A stretch of DNA of 58,195 nucleotides from an uncultured Eubacterium sp. (GCA_947178105.1 CAMWXD010000023.1:1-58195); one strand, 5' to 3'. Counted from the stretch's first letter, positions 1 to 7,065 are shown. The notes: generated by a model from the letters alone, not told the origin. Program-made: numbers and translations.

Positions 1-68
1 TCATATGCAGATATTAAAACATCCGAAACTGCCTTTATATCCATATCTGTTATTTCGCTAATTATCAT
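1..68 (-). CDS. 5' end of an unidentified gene, possibly a GNAT-type acetyltransferase (partial)
   Basis: Only the first 22 codons lie in the window; the gene runs off the left edge. An AGGAGA ribosome binding site sits about 7 bases before the ATG at 68-66. The peptide begins MIISEITDMDIKAVSDVLIS, which resembles the short first strand and first helix of GNAT N-acetyltransferases. Too little is visible to name a substrate, and other small folds could start this way. The start and reading frame are well supported by the ribosome binding site; the family is a guess. Confidence 0.4.
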   Translation of the reverse strand, partial: MIISEITDMDIKAVSDVLISAY

Positions 69-137
69 ATCTGTTTATCTCCTGCAAATAAAATTAACAA
101 CACGTTTCTGTTTTCAGTACATAATCAATTATACTAT

Positions 138-380
138 TTAATCCAGAATCTTATCCGGTTTCACAGGTTTGCGCGGATGGTGCGGGTGGCCTTACTGGCC
201 GCCGGGCTTCTTTCCGGTTTTCTCCCTGTTGTTTGTAATTTTTTTACGGCCAATGCATTTGGATGGCGGCATGGATGCATTGGCGTGTAATTTCTTTGCG
301 CGAAAAAGAAAAGGAGCCACGCTCCGCCGCAGCTTTTTTATTTCCACATTCAGGCTGCGGATGATGTTTTCATAATCCAT
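138..380 (-). pseudogene. IS66-family transposase (TnpC) N-terminal remnant
   Basis: A GGAGGGA ribosome binding site precedes the ATG at 380-378. The frame encodes an N-terminal helix with a Lys/Arg stretch, then MPPSKCIGRKK and KTGKKPGGQ, which match the linker before the zinc finger of IS66 TnpC proteins (usual pattern PPSS...KKPGGQPGH). A TAA at about 192 replaces the proline of GGQPGH; reading on in the same frame gives GHPHHPRKPVKPDKILD and then a second stop at 138. The remaining several hundred residues with the DDE catalytic core are absent, and no terminal inverted repeats were found. This is a dead fragment of an insertion sequence. The family assignment rests on the short motif only. 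Confidence 0.6.
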
Positions 381-645
381 CCTGAGTCCCTCCATATGAT
401 TAAGCATAACAGAAAAGCGGACAAAAATCGAATGTGGATAACTTTTCAATTTAGTGAAAGCCACTATAAATATTTTTAAGTAAATACAGTCTTTCGGGTA
501 GAAATCAGGAAAATTGAGCTGTTTTAGACGAAAAACACAAAGAAATACCAGTCAGCATTTTTAACAAACAATTGCTGTATGTTTCCCCACCCCGTGAAAA
601 GTAACAAATGGGGACAAAAAACATCCCCATTTCCTAAATTAACGC
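381..645. other. AT-rich spacer without a gene
   Basis: About 265 bases between the IS66 remnant and the antisense RNA promoter. I see no coding frame with a ribosome binding site. The only structure is the hairpin at 606-632, listed separately. Confidence 0.6.
606..632 (-). terminator. Hairpin, possible 3' end of the toxin mRNA
   Basis: Arms AAATGGGGA (606-614) and TCCCCATTT (624-632) are perfect 9-bp complements around a 9-base loop. On the minus strand the stem is followed by GTTACTTTTC, a weak T-rich tail. It is the first strong hairpin downstream of the small toxin gene, so it is the best candidate for its terminator. Confidence 0.4.
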
Positions 646-674
646 TTGCAAATGAGCAAGGTATCATTTATAAT
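646..674 (+). promoter_or_regulatory. Sigma-A promoter of the antisense (antitoxin) RNA
   Basis: TTGCAA (646-651), a 17-base spacer, and a perfect TATAAT (669-674). Transcription would start near 681 and run rightwards toward the small toxin gene on the other strand. No open reading frame with a ribosome binding site follows, which points to an untranslated RNA. Confidence 0.65.
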
Positions 675-680
675 CAGATT

Positions 681-792
681 AGAGACAGTTATAGGATATT
701 GGCTTGTCCGATGATTGTCACCGGAAACTTATAGTATTGATTTAAGTTGTTACAGGCTATCCCCTATTGGTCGTAGGAGATAGCCGTTTTAC
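681..792 (+). ncRNA. Candidate type I antitoxin antisense RNA
   Basis: A short transcript of about 110 bases is bounded by the promoter at 646-674 and by a terminator hairpin. The hairpin arms are GGCTATC (755-761) and GATAGCC (779-785), with four further pairs inside and GTTTTAC after. The end of the RNA reaches the stop codon of the 26-aa toxin gene on the opposite strand, so the two transcripts would overlap tail to tail. This is the arrangement of known Firmicutes type I pairs such as txpA/RatA. The promoter and terminator are visible in the sequence; the pairing function is inferred. Confidence 0.55.
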
Positions 793-869
793 TTTTTATG
801 ATGGTTGTCGAGATAAGATAAAGCTGCGAATATAACTAACAGCAACGTCAAAACTTCTAACGTATCCAT
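789..869 (-). CDS. Small hydrophobic type I toxin (holin-like toxin family)
   Basis: A 26-codon gene that begins MDTLEVLTLLLVIFAALSYL and ends with a charged tail DNHHKK. It has one predicted transmembrane helix (about residues 5-20). Size and layout match the putative holin-like toxins of Firmicutes, which insert into the membrane and depolarise it when overproduced. The ATG at 869-867 follows GGAGG at 879-875 with ideal spacing. The gene has its own extended -10 promoter, a hairpin next to its ribosome binding site, and a convergent antisense RNA. No biochemical role can be read from the sequence beyond membrane insertion. The family call rests on length, hydrophobic pattern and locus architecture. 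Confidence 0.6.
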   Translation of the reverse strand: MDTLEVLTLLLVIFAALSYLDNHHKK

Positions 870-874
870 ATGTA

Positions 875-896
875 CCTCCTTTCCGTTTCCGGAAAG
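875..896 (-). promoter_or_regulatory. Hairpin next to the toxin ribosome binding site
   Basis: On the minus strand CTTTCCG (896-890) pairs perfectly with CGGAAAG (885-879) around a GAAA tetraloop. The 3' arm runs directly into GGAGG, whose first base (879) is also the last paired base of the stem. A stable tetraloop stem here could slow ribosome loading, as is common in type I toxin mRNAs. Confidence 0.5.
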
Positions 897-943
897 TACA
901 ACCACCAGACTATCCCTACGCTGTCCTGATCTGACTATGGAAT

Positions 944-949
944 ATTATA
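944..949 (-). promoter_or_regulatory. Extended -10 promoter of the small toxin gene
   Basis: On the minus strand the sequence reads TGCTATAAT, a TATAAT box (949-944) with the TGn extension. The -35 region is poor, as is usual for extended -10 promoters. Start would be near 937, giving a leader of about 68 bases before the toxin ATG. Confidence 0.5.
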
Positions 950-998
950 GCATATTTTGTGAGAATGGGTATAGTATTTTAAATATAAATTTCCTCAA

Positions 999-1028
999 AA
1001 ATACCCCTAAATTCAATCAGGAGTATTT
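999..1028 (-). terminator. Terminator after the Fic remnant region
   Basis: Arms AAATACCCCT (999-1008) and AGGAGTATTT (1019-1028) form a 10-bp stem with one mismatch or wobble. On the minus strand it is followed by a T-run (GGGGTATTTTTG). It would separate the fic remnant from the toxin promoter downstream. Confidence 0.55.
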
Positions 1029-1035
1029 CTTTTAC

Positions 1036-1227
1036 TTATAATTCATCTTTTACCAGTATTTCAAAATAAACTAAGGCGTGAGTTTCATTCAGCGTCTGGA
1101 TATTTTTCAATTTGTAGCATCTGGAATCTGGCTCATATATATAGCTTGTCAAATCATTCTCTATCTGGTAATAAAATTCATCTTCATTGTTAAATTCTAT
1201 TATGCGTACTACATTGTTTACCCCAAA
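1036..1227 (-). pseudogene. Unidentified C-terminal ORF remnant behind the Fic fragment
   Basis: An open frame without a start codon runs from about 1227 to a TAA at 1038-1036. It reads VRIIEFNNEDEFYYQIEN and later LNETHALVYFEILVKDEL. The amino-acid composition looks like real protein, but no ribosome binding site or ATG precedes it. It begins where the Fic fragment loses homology, so it may be the tail of a neighbouring gene joined by a deletion. I do not recognise the family. Confidence 0.3.
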
Positions 1228-1892
1228 TCTGAAAACAAAGCACTTGCCGCAACCAAAGCAGTTCTCATGTATTGTGCATTATCTTTAAACAAATCACTAT
1301 CTATATAAAATCCTTTACTCTCTATAAACTGGCTGCAAAATGTAATTACCGTGCGCGTGTTGCCCTCTCGATACGGATGCACTTTCCAAAGTTCAGCTAA
1401 ATATTGGGAAAACATTTTTGCCACTTCTTCAAGCGTTGCTTTCTCCCAAGCATATTGATTCATTTTATCTAAGACAAATGTGACGTCCTTTTCAATATCA
1501 AAACAATCAGAATACTCGATTGAAATACCCCCCTAATGCCGGCTCTGGTTTTTCAATATTTATAATTCTAATTTTTCCCGCCCAATCGTAAATATCTTGA
1601 AAAATATAATAATGCATATCGCAAAGTGATGCAAAATTAAAACGGCTGGCGGATTCTCCTACTACAAGTTCCGCAAGCCGTATACTCGTATATTCTGCCT
1701 CCATACACGACAACCTTTCTCTGTCCCGTATATCAGCAAGATTCTTCAGAATATCTGTATGTGGATATAAGTGGTCATCTCTCCACGACTTTCTTTCTCA
1801 ATTAATTTTTTAAATTCTGGAGATGGTTCTAGTCCATCTACTTTAATCATACCTAATGCATAATCCCATTTCTTATCTGTACTGACTAGCAT
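1218..1892 (-). pseudogene. Frameshifted Fic domain gene fused to a truncated Fic antitoxin
   Basis: The stretch begins at an ATG (1892-1890, GGGAG upstream) with a 48-aa frame starting MLVSTDKKWDYALGMIKVDG, like the small VbhA-type antitoxins next to fic genes. Its end is lost and the Fic domain follows in another frame: FNFASLCDMHYYIFQDIYDW, then EPALGG. There the frame breaks at a run of six G (plus strand CCCCCC, about 1528-1533). Removing one G restores GISIEYSDCFDIEKDV and leads into 1463-1218, which holds the catalytic motif HPYREGNTRT (HPFxEGN family motif, His present). Fic proteins usually transfer AMP to target proteins. The C-terminus stops at FSDLG, short of typical homologues. 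At least two frame breaks argue for a pseudogene, although the G-run break could be a sequencing error or phase variation. Confidence 0.7.
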
Positions 1893-1973
1893 AAAATCAA
1901 CTCCCGATTTCTATTTTTATTTATTTTACCACATTCTATAAACAATATCCATTATAACTTTTATACACACTGC

Positions 1974-2021
1974 ATAATAAAAACCCCTGCAAATGGCGCA
2001 TTCACACCACTTGCAAGGGTT
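1974..2021 (-). terminator. Rho-independent terminator of rpsB-tsf
   Basis: On the minus strand AACCCTTGCAAGTGG (2021-2007) pairs with CCATTTGCAGGGGTT (1996-1982): 15 continuous pairs including G-U. It is followed directly by a run of T. It lies 39 bases beyond the tsf stop codon. Confidence 0.85.
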
Positions 2022-2059
2022 CTCATTCCTATCTCTATTCGCCTGTTTTCGACAAATTT

Positions 2060-2995
2060 CTACGCATTCATCTGCGCCGCAACCTCAGCCGCAAAATCCT
2101 CATTTTTCTTCTCTAAGCCTTCACCTGTTTCAAAACGGATAAAGCTCTTGATGGATACGGTTGTGCCGACTTCTTTGGATACCTGTGCAAGGTATTGTGC
2201 TACGGTCTGCTTGCCGTCTTCAGCTTTGACGTATACTTGGTCAACGAGACAGATTTCTTTCAGCTCTTTGTTCACGCGGCCTTCGATCATGCCGTTGATC
2301 ACCTTCTCCGGCTTTTGTGATTCTTTTGGATCATTCATGATCTGGGCACGGAGAATTTCTTTTTCATGTGCAATGTAATCTGCGCTGATTTCGTCTCTGC
2401 TGACGTATTTTGGATTCAAGGCTGCAATCTGCATACACAGGTTTTTTACAGCTTCCTTGACAGCATCATTAACTACAGTTGTCTCTGCGACTGCGACAAC
2501 GCCGATGCGCCCGCCGCCGTGGATATAATCTACGACGCAGCCGTTCTCTGCCTGGGCTTTTTCAAATCTGCGGATTTTTAAGTTCTCGCCGATCACTGCG
2601 ATCTGCTCTACCAAAGAATCCTTGACAGTCTTGCTTGTATCTTCCAGCCATGCTTCTTCCATAAATGCATCCAGGTCGGCTGCATTGGAATTTAATGCCT
2701 GTTTTGCTACCTTTTCTACGTAAGCCTGGAATTTTTCGTTTTTTGCAACGAAGTCTGTCTCAGAGTTTACTTCTACGATTGCTGCGCGCTTGTCGTCTTC
2801 TACAACGACTTTTACGATACCTTCCGCTGCGATACGGGACGCCTTCTTTTCTGCTTTTGCCTGTCCATTTTTTCTCAAATATTCTACGGCAGCTTCCATA
2901 TCGCCGTTTGTCTCACCCAACGCCTTTTTACAATCCATCATGCCTGCGCCGGTCATTTCGCGCAGTTCTTTTACCATTCCTGCTGTAATAGCCAT
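2060..2995 (-). CDS. tsf: Translation elongation factor Ts
   Basis: EF-Ts releases GDP from EF-Tu so that EF-Tu can bind GTP and aminoacyl-tRNA again; it acts in the cytosol. The 311-aa protein begins MAITAGMVKELREMTGAGMM, the standard N-terminal UBA-like domain. It carries the EF-Tu contact motif TDFVAKNEKF near residue 80, followed by the core domain. The ATG at 2995 was chosen because GGAGGAAAAT lies just before it; an upstream TTG in frame would overlap that site. The gene follows rpsB by about 70 bases, the usual rpsB-tsf operon order, and ends at a strong terminator. Confidence 0.97.
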   Translation of the reverse strand: MAITAGMVKELREMTGAGMMDCKKALGETNGDMEAAVEYLRKNGQAKAEKKASRIAAEGIVKVVVEDDKRAAIVEVNSETDFVAKNEKFQAYVEKVAKQALNSNAADLDAFMEEAWLEDTSKTVKDSLVEQIAVIGENLKIRRFEKAQAENGCVVDYIHGGGRIGVVAVAETTVVNDAVKEAVKNLCMQIAALNPKYVSRDEISADYIAHEKEILRAQIMNDPKESQKPEKVINGMIEGRVNKELKEICLVDQVYVKAEDGKQTVAQYLAQVSKEVGTTVSIKSFIRFETGEGLEKKNEDFAAEVAAQMNA

Positions 2996-3068
2996 TTTAT
3001 TTTCCTCCAAAATTAAAATCTGATACAGTCTGTATTGCCGCCCGGACTGTGCGGGTTTCGACAGCCTC

Positions 3069-3797
3069 TTACTCTTCTACAGGCGCCTCATCCGCTTCCA
3101 TTACTTCCTCGGCTTCTCCCTGTTTTGCTTCCACAACAGCGTCCGCCATCTTAGAAACGATCAGTTTTACGGCGCGGATCGCGTCATCGTTGCCTGGAAT
3201 GACAAAATCCAGTTCTTCAGGGTCACAGTTTGTATCTGCAATGCCGATCAGCGGAATGCCCAATGTATGTGCTTCCTGTACGCAGATTCTTTCTTTCTTC
3301 GGATCTACAATAAAGATTGCATCTGGAATACGCTTCATTTCCTTGATGCCGCCCAGGTTCTTTTCCAATTTTTCCTGCAACTTCTTTAATGCAAGCACTT
3401 CTTTTTTCGGAAGGACGTCAAAGGTGCCGTCTTCTTCCATCTTTTCAATGCTCTTTAATTTTGCAATACGGCTCTGGATCGTCTTGAAGTTGGTCAGCAT
3501 ACCGCCGAGCCATCTTTCGTTTACGTAATACATGCCGCAGCGTTCTGCTTCTGTGCGGATGGCATCCTGTGCCTGTTTTTTCGTGCCTACGAAAAGGATC
3601 GTACCGCCGTTTGCCACGATATCTGCTACTGCATTGTAGGCTTCGTCTACTTTTCCTACGGATTTTTGCAGGTCAATGATATAGATGCCGTTGCGTTCCG
3701 TATAAATATACGGAGCCATTTTCGGATTCCATCTTCTTGTCTGATGTCCGAAATGAACACCGGCTTCCAGTAACTGTTTCATTGAAATAACACTCAT
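3069..3797 (-). CDS. rpsB: Small ribosomal subunit protein uS2
   Basis: S2 is a late-assembling protein of the 30S head/platform region and helps recruit S1-type proteins and mRNA. The 242-aa protein begins [20 protein letters not shown] and contains [20 protein letters not shown] and the helical hairpin region [20 protein letters not shown], all typical of the family. It ends in an acidic tail. The ATG at 3797 has a GGAGG about 9 bases upstream; much longer in-frame extensions to 4019 would cover the promoter and leader and are rejected. It is the first gene of rpsB-tsf. Confidence 0.97.
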   Translation of the reverse strand: MSVISMKQLLEAGVHFGHQTRRWNPKMAPYIYTERNGIYIIDLQKSVGKVDEAYNAVADIVANGGTILFVGTKKQAQDAIRTEAERCGMYYVNERWLGGMLTNFKTIQSRIAKLKSIEKMEEDGTFDVLPKKEVLALKKLQEKLEKNLGGIKEMKRIPDAIFIVDPKKERICVQEAHTLGIPLIGIADTNCDPEELDFVIPGNDDAIRAVKLIVSKMADAVVEAKQGEAEEVMEADEAPVEE

Positions 3798-3936
3798 TCT
3801 TTTTTCCTCCATTTGGTTTTTGCTGCCATATGCTTCCAAGCGCAATACAACCTCTGCAAGGCAGTGTATCCAAAAAAGATGCAGCCGGCTGTATGCAGCG
3901 GCACCTGTATTGCTCCACATATGTGATTTTTTTGAC
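3798..3936 (-). promoter_or_regulatory. Structured rpsB leader, candidate autoregulatory RNA
   Basis: About 139 bases lie between the predicted start point and the rpsB ATG. GCAATACA (3913-3906, minus strand) pairs perfectly with TGTATTGC (3849-3842) and closes a domain of about 72 bases. That domain contains a short CTGC-CTT-GCAG hairpin and a GC-rich section with the palindrome CAGCCGGCTG. Leaders of ribosomal-protein operons often bind their own protein. The pairing is visible; regulation by S2 is inferred. Confidence 0.4.
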
Positions 3937-3942
3937 CTGTTC

Positions 3943-3971
3943 ACTATAACACAGGTAACTTCTGGATGCAA
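3943..3971 (-). promoter_or_regulatory. rpsB promoter
   Basis: On the minus strand TTGCAT (3971-3966), a 17-base spacer and TATAGT (3948-3943). It separates rpsB-tsf from the end of the fla/che operon upstream. Confidence 0.7.
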
Positions 3972-4034
3972 GTATTTTTTGCAATGCATCGATTTTCTTC
4001 GCAACGACTTGCCGTACAACGATTGCCAATACAG

Positions 4035-4814
4035 CTACTGCCTCGTCAGGATCTGCGCGATCTGCCGAAAACTGGAACCTTTTTTTATTTTATAAGTCCC
4101 TGGCTGGAGCATATTGTCATAATCGTTTGCCCCAAGATAAGAATTAAACTCATCTGCGCTGTCCACAAGCCCTGCTTCAAATACTTTTGCAGATACCATC
4201 CTGGACACGTCGCCGGATTCTATGACGATCTCCACTTCGTCTGAGTCTTCCGGCTTGTCGTCTGACGTTTTCTCAGAGTTGTCTGTTTTATTGCCGGACG
4301 GCTTTTTATCCGATGTTTTGTTGTCTGTTTTGCTTTTTGAATCGTCTTTATCGCCTTGCTTGTCTTTATCGTCCTTTTGATCCTGGTTATCCTGGCTGTC
4401 TGGATTGCCGTCAGCCTCTCCTGGATCTTGGCCCTGCTCAGGATCTGTGGATGGCTCGCCTTCTGACGGCTGCTGCGGGTCCGTTTCTCCATCTGCTGCG
4501 CCTGTGCCGTCCTGTGAGCCGGAAGCTTCCCCTGTGCCGTTTGGATCCGAGTCGCCCGCTAATGGGTCTGGATCTGTGATTGTGCCGCCAGGCTCGCCTG
4601 CGCCGCCTTCCAAGTCAGCCGATGAAGCGTCAGACGCAGGAGGATCTGCCAGTGTCCCGGCATTGCTTTCCTGCATGACCATGCCCAGCTTCATCGCACG
4701 CCGGATGACTTCTTCATCGGAGATATTGTCATGAAATAAAAACGCGACTGACAGAACCAGTGTCGCTACAATGACACCAATGCCTGCCCCACGTAAATAA
4801 TATTTAAATCTCAT
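4035..4814 (-). CDS. Membrane-anchored protein with MltG/YceG LysM-like region only
   Basis: A 259-aa protein with an N-terminal transmembrane segment (GIGVIVATLVLSVAFLF, about residues 11-27). A long low-complexity linker rich in Asp, Gly, Pro, Ser and Lys follows (about 50-195). The last 60 residues (VEIVIESGDVSRMVSAKVFE to LQPGTYKIKKGSSFRQIAQI) match the small LysM-like subdomain at the start of MltG endolytic transglycosylases. The catalytic transglycosylase domain with its glutamate is absent, so murein cleavage is not expected. It is the last gene of the fla/che operon, 5 bases after the SwrB-like gene. A role in envelope binding near the flagellum is possible but unproven. Confidence 0.7.
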   Translation of the reverse strand: MRFKYYLRGAGIGVIVATLVLSVAFLFHDNISDEEVIRRAMKLGMVMQESNAGTLADPPASDASSADLEGGAGEPGGTITDPDPLAGDSDPNGTGEASGSQDGTGAADGETDPQQPSEGEPSTDPEQGQDPGEADGNPDSQDNQDQKDDKDKQGDKDDSKSKTDNKTSDKKPSGNKTDNSEKTSDDKPEDSDEVEIVIESGDVSRMVSAKVFEAGLVDSADEFNSYLGANDYDNMLQPGTYKIKKGSSFRQIAQILTRQ

Positions 4815-4819
4815 TAGAA

Positions 4820-5608
4820 TCAGTCTCCTTTATAAAGTCCCAGGATCAGGCGCACTTCGCCGACACCGAGGCCAAGGTTTTTGGCTATGGCTACCGAATC
4901 CCTTCCCTGTTCATAAAGCCTTATAATCTCATCCTTGACATTGACTTCTTTTTCTTCCGCCTCCTTATCCGCAGCCTCCTGTGCGGCAGGCTCGGCTGGC
5001 GTTCCCTGCGAATCCTGTGCCGGCGCGGATGCGTTTGCCGCAGGAGCCTGTTCCTTGGACGGCTCCCTGGACGAAGCAGCCCCGGACAGAGGCTTAGGCG
5101 CAGCCTGCTCCGCCGCGGCAGGCTGTGCTTTTTGGTTTTGCGCCTGGATAGTGACCTGGTTTTTTATCTGCTCTATAAAACCATTCGTCATCTCCTCTTC
5201 CTGCGCTTTCAAATCCTGGAGCTGCTGCGTAAGGCTGGATGTAAAATCGGTCAGCTCTGTATGTTTATCATTGAGCATACTGTATAAAAACATAATCTCG
5301 TTATGCGTTTTATTCATTTTCTCAATCACAGTATCCGAATATTCATTGATCGCCATGATTTTTTCATTTGTCTGTTTCTCCAAGGCACGCTCTGTACGCT
5401 CCTTACTGGCATCAATCGTATCTTCTACAATATCGACGACCCGCTGTTTTGATTTTTCCAGCTCGCGCTCCAGCATCACGCCCATTTCTTCTTTACTCAA
5501 TTCCGAAATATGATGTAGTTCATCCGGCGACAGCTTTTCCGCCACCCAGAAGCTTGCCAGGATAAAAGCCATCCCGACAACCAGTAATACGATCTCTATG
5601 ATAGTCAT
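4820..5608 (-). CDS. SwrB-like (DUF6115) coiled-coil membrane protein
   Basis: A 262-aa protein: one N-terminal transmembrane helix (IIEIVLLVVGMAFILASFWV), then a coiled coil to about residue 150, an Ala/Pro/Glu-rich linker, and a C-terminal helix-turn-helix-like end (VKDEIIRLYEQGRDSVAIAK, then LGVGEVRLILGL). This layout and the position just after sigD match SwrB of Bacillus, which promotes activation of the flagellar export gate. The start at 5608 (MTIIEIV) has AGAGGT upstream and avoids overlap with the previous gene; an upstream in-frame start at 5647 is less likely. Sequence similarity to SwrB itself is weak, so the functional link rests on topology and location. Confidence 0.65.
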   Translation of the reverse strand: MTIIEIVLLVVGMAFILASFWVAEKLSPDELHHISELSKEEMGVMLERELEKSKQRVVDIVEDTIDASKERTERALEKQTNEKIMAINEYSDTVIEKMNKTHNEIMFLYSMLNDKHTELTDFTSSLTQQLQDLKAQEEEMTNGFIEQIKNQVTIQAQNQKAQPAAAEQAAPKPLSGAASSREPSKEQAPAANASAPAQDSQGTPAEPAAQEAADKEAEEKEVNVKDEIIRLYEQGRDSVAIAKNLGLGVGEVRLILGLYKGD

Positions 5609-5630
5609 TCCAATAACCTCTGCACCTTTG

Positions 5631-5957
5631 TCATATTTTAATGTCAAAGCCGCCGGACATCGTCTTTTTGACTTTCACACTGCCGTCCGGCAGATTTTCT
5701 TTTTTCTCTTTTTTCTTTTTTTTACGCTGGTTTGTATACGCATTTGAGCCTTTCTCCTTGGCGTCAAACTTTTTCTGGTCATTGTCCGCGTTATCCTTTT
5801 TCTGGACTTCCTGTGCCTGGCTCTGCTCCTTTTGCTGCTCACGGATCTGGATATTCTGCTGTTCGACGGCTGGCTTCTGGTTCTCCTGATGCCTGATCGC
5901 ACTGACATCCTGCGTATTTTGTATCATTCCGTTTAAATGGACCGGACGTACTGTCAT
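5631..5957 (-). CDS. Conserved Lys/Gln-rich hypothetical protein of the fla/che operon
   Basis: A 108-aa, highly charged soluble protein. The N-terminus (MTVRPVHLNGMIQNTQDVSA) looks ordered. The middle is Gln/Glu/Lys-rich and probably a helix or disordered, with a strongly basic stretch RKKKKKEKKE, and the C-terminus is VKVKKTMSGGFDIKI. The ATG has GAAGGTGAG upstream. It sits 16 bases after sigD and just before the SwrB-like gene, a place where clostridial operons often hold a small unnamed gene. No domain is recognised and no function is claimed. Confidence 0.75.
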   Translation of the reverse strand: MTVRPVHLNGMIQNTQDVSAIRHQENQKPAVEQQNIQIREQQKEQSQAQEVQKKDNADNDQKKFDAKEKGSNAYTNQRKKKKKEKKENLPDGSVKVKKTMSGGFDIKI

Positions 5958-5973
5958 TTACTCACCTTCTCTT

Positions 5974-6741
5974 TTATTTCCTTGATAAAATATCCATATA
6001 AGGCCCCATTGTCCTCTGCATTTTGGACAACGCCTTTGTATGGAGCTGCGATATCCTGGATTCTGATACTTCCAAAACCCTGCTGATCTCCTTTAACGTA
6101 AGATCTTCATAATAATACAACAAAATTACTTTTTTTTCTTTTTCCGTCAACTGCTCCATCGCTTCCTGGAGCTTTTCCCGCAGTTCTGTCTCCTGTACCT
6201 GCTCTTCTGGCTGGATAAAATGAGAGTTGTGCCTGGCGTCCATCACCGGCTCCGAGCCTTGGTCAATAAATTCATTTAAGGATACGATATTGGTAACCTT
6301 AAGCTGCGACTGCCATTCGGTCAGCTCGTCGCCTGTGACGCCCAGTTCCTCTGCCACCTCTTCATCCAGCGCTGTTTTGCCTGTCTTCATTTCGACTTTT
6401 TTGATCGCCTCATCGATCTTTTTTTGTTTCTGGCGGACTGTGCGGGGAATCCAGTCCATTTTTCGGATCTGGTCTAAGATTGCGCCCCGGATCCTGAGAC
6501 TAGCGTATGTTTCAAATTTTACTTCTTTGTCCATATCAAATTTATCAATCGCGTCGATCAGTCCGAAAATCCCATAGCTGACCAGGTCATCATACTCTAC
6601 ATTGTAGCCCAAATACATACTCAGCCTGCCTGCAACGACCTTCACAAGCGGCGCATATTCAAGGATAATCTGTTCCCGCAGCTCTGGCGTCTGCTTGATC
6701 TGATACATTTCCCAAAGTTTTTCTTTCGAAACCTTACTCAT
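5974..6741 (-). CDS. sigD: RNA polymerase sigma factor of the FliA/SigD/WhiG group
   Basis: Directs RNA polymerase to late flagellar, chemotaxis and autolysin promoters. The 255-aa protein has region 2 (LVSYGIFGLIDAIDKFDMDK then FETYASLRIRGAILDQIRKM, the FliA-type signature), a region 3 segment (WIPRTVRQKQKKIDEA), and region 4 (LTEKEKKVILLYYYEDLTLK with the HTH EISRVLEVSESRISQL). Region 1.1 is absent, as in this group. The ATG at 6741 has GGAGGT upstream. As in Bacillus it lies near the distal end of the fla/che operon, so distance from the promoter may limit its level. An anti-sigma gene flgM is not in the window. Confidence 0.93.
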   Translation of the reverse strand: MSKVSKEKLWEMYQIKQTPELREQIILEYAPLVKVVAGRLSMYLGYNVEYDDLVSYGIFGLIDAIDKFDMDKEVKFETYASLRIRGAILDQIRKMDWIPRTVRQKQKKIDEAIKKVEMKTGKTALDEEVAEELGVTGDELTEWQSQLKVTNIVSLNEFIDQGSEPVMDARHNSHFIQPEEQVQETELREKLQEAMEQLTEKEKKVILLYYYEDLTLKEISRVLEVSESRISQLHTKALSKMQRTMGPYMDILSRK

Positions 6742-6771
6742 GTTTAACCTCCAGGCAGTTTCTTAATATTG

Positions 6772-7047
6772 CTAAGCTTCCTGATCTTCTTCGATAAATT
6801 CCATATCCTCGATGATTTCTCCGTCTGCAAAGCCAAGATCATCCGCTGTCACAAATTCTTCGTCAACCTGCGACACATTCATATCCAGCACGATCTTGAT
6901 GACAACTCCCAACAGGAAAAATCCGAGCAGCACAAAAAATGATGTACGGATGAAAAATGATAGGCTGAAATCATTCACATACGATATGATACACATTACA
7001 AACGCAGCAAATAATGTAACCATTGCAGGAATTTGTTTTGTCTTCAT
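6772..7047 (-). CDS. Small membrane protein of unknown function
   Basis: A 91-aa protein with two predicted transmembrane helices (VTLFAAFVMCIISYV, then FFIRTSFFVLLGFFLLGVVI). An acidic cytosolic tail follows that ends in EDMEFIEEDQEA. It lies between cheD and sigD, with about 20-30 bases on each side, and clearly belongs to the operon. I do not recognise a named family. The acidic tail could contact a basic partner, but nothing in the sequence shows which. Confidence 0.75.
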   Translation of the reverse strand: MKTKQIPAMVTLFAAFVMCIISYVNDFSLSFFIRTSFFVLLGFFLLGVVIKIVLDMNVSQVDEEFVTADDLGFADGEIIEDMEFIEEDQEA

Positions 7048-7065
7048 AAAACTCCCCCAGTACTT

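Noticed and set aside
1210..1275. Cys-rich stretch (C-x-x-C-like) in an alternative frame of the fic remnant
   Set aside because: It is the out-of-frame reading of the conserved Fic sequence, so a coincidence.
3798..4019. N-terminal extension of rpsB
   Set aside because: It covers the promoter and leader; S2 proteins start at the MSVISMKQ position.
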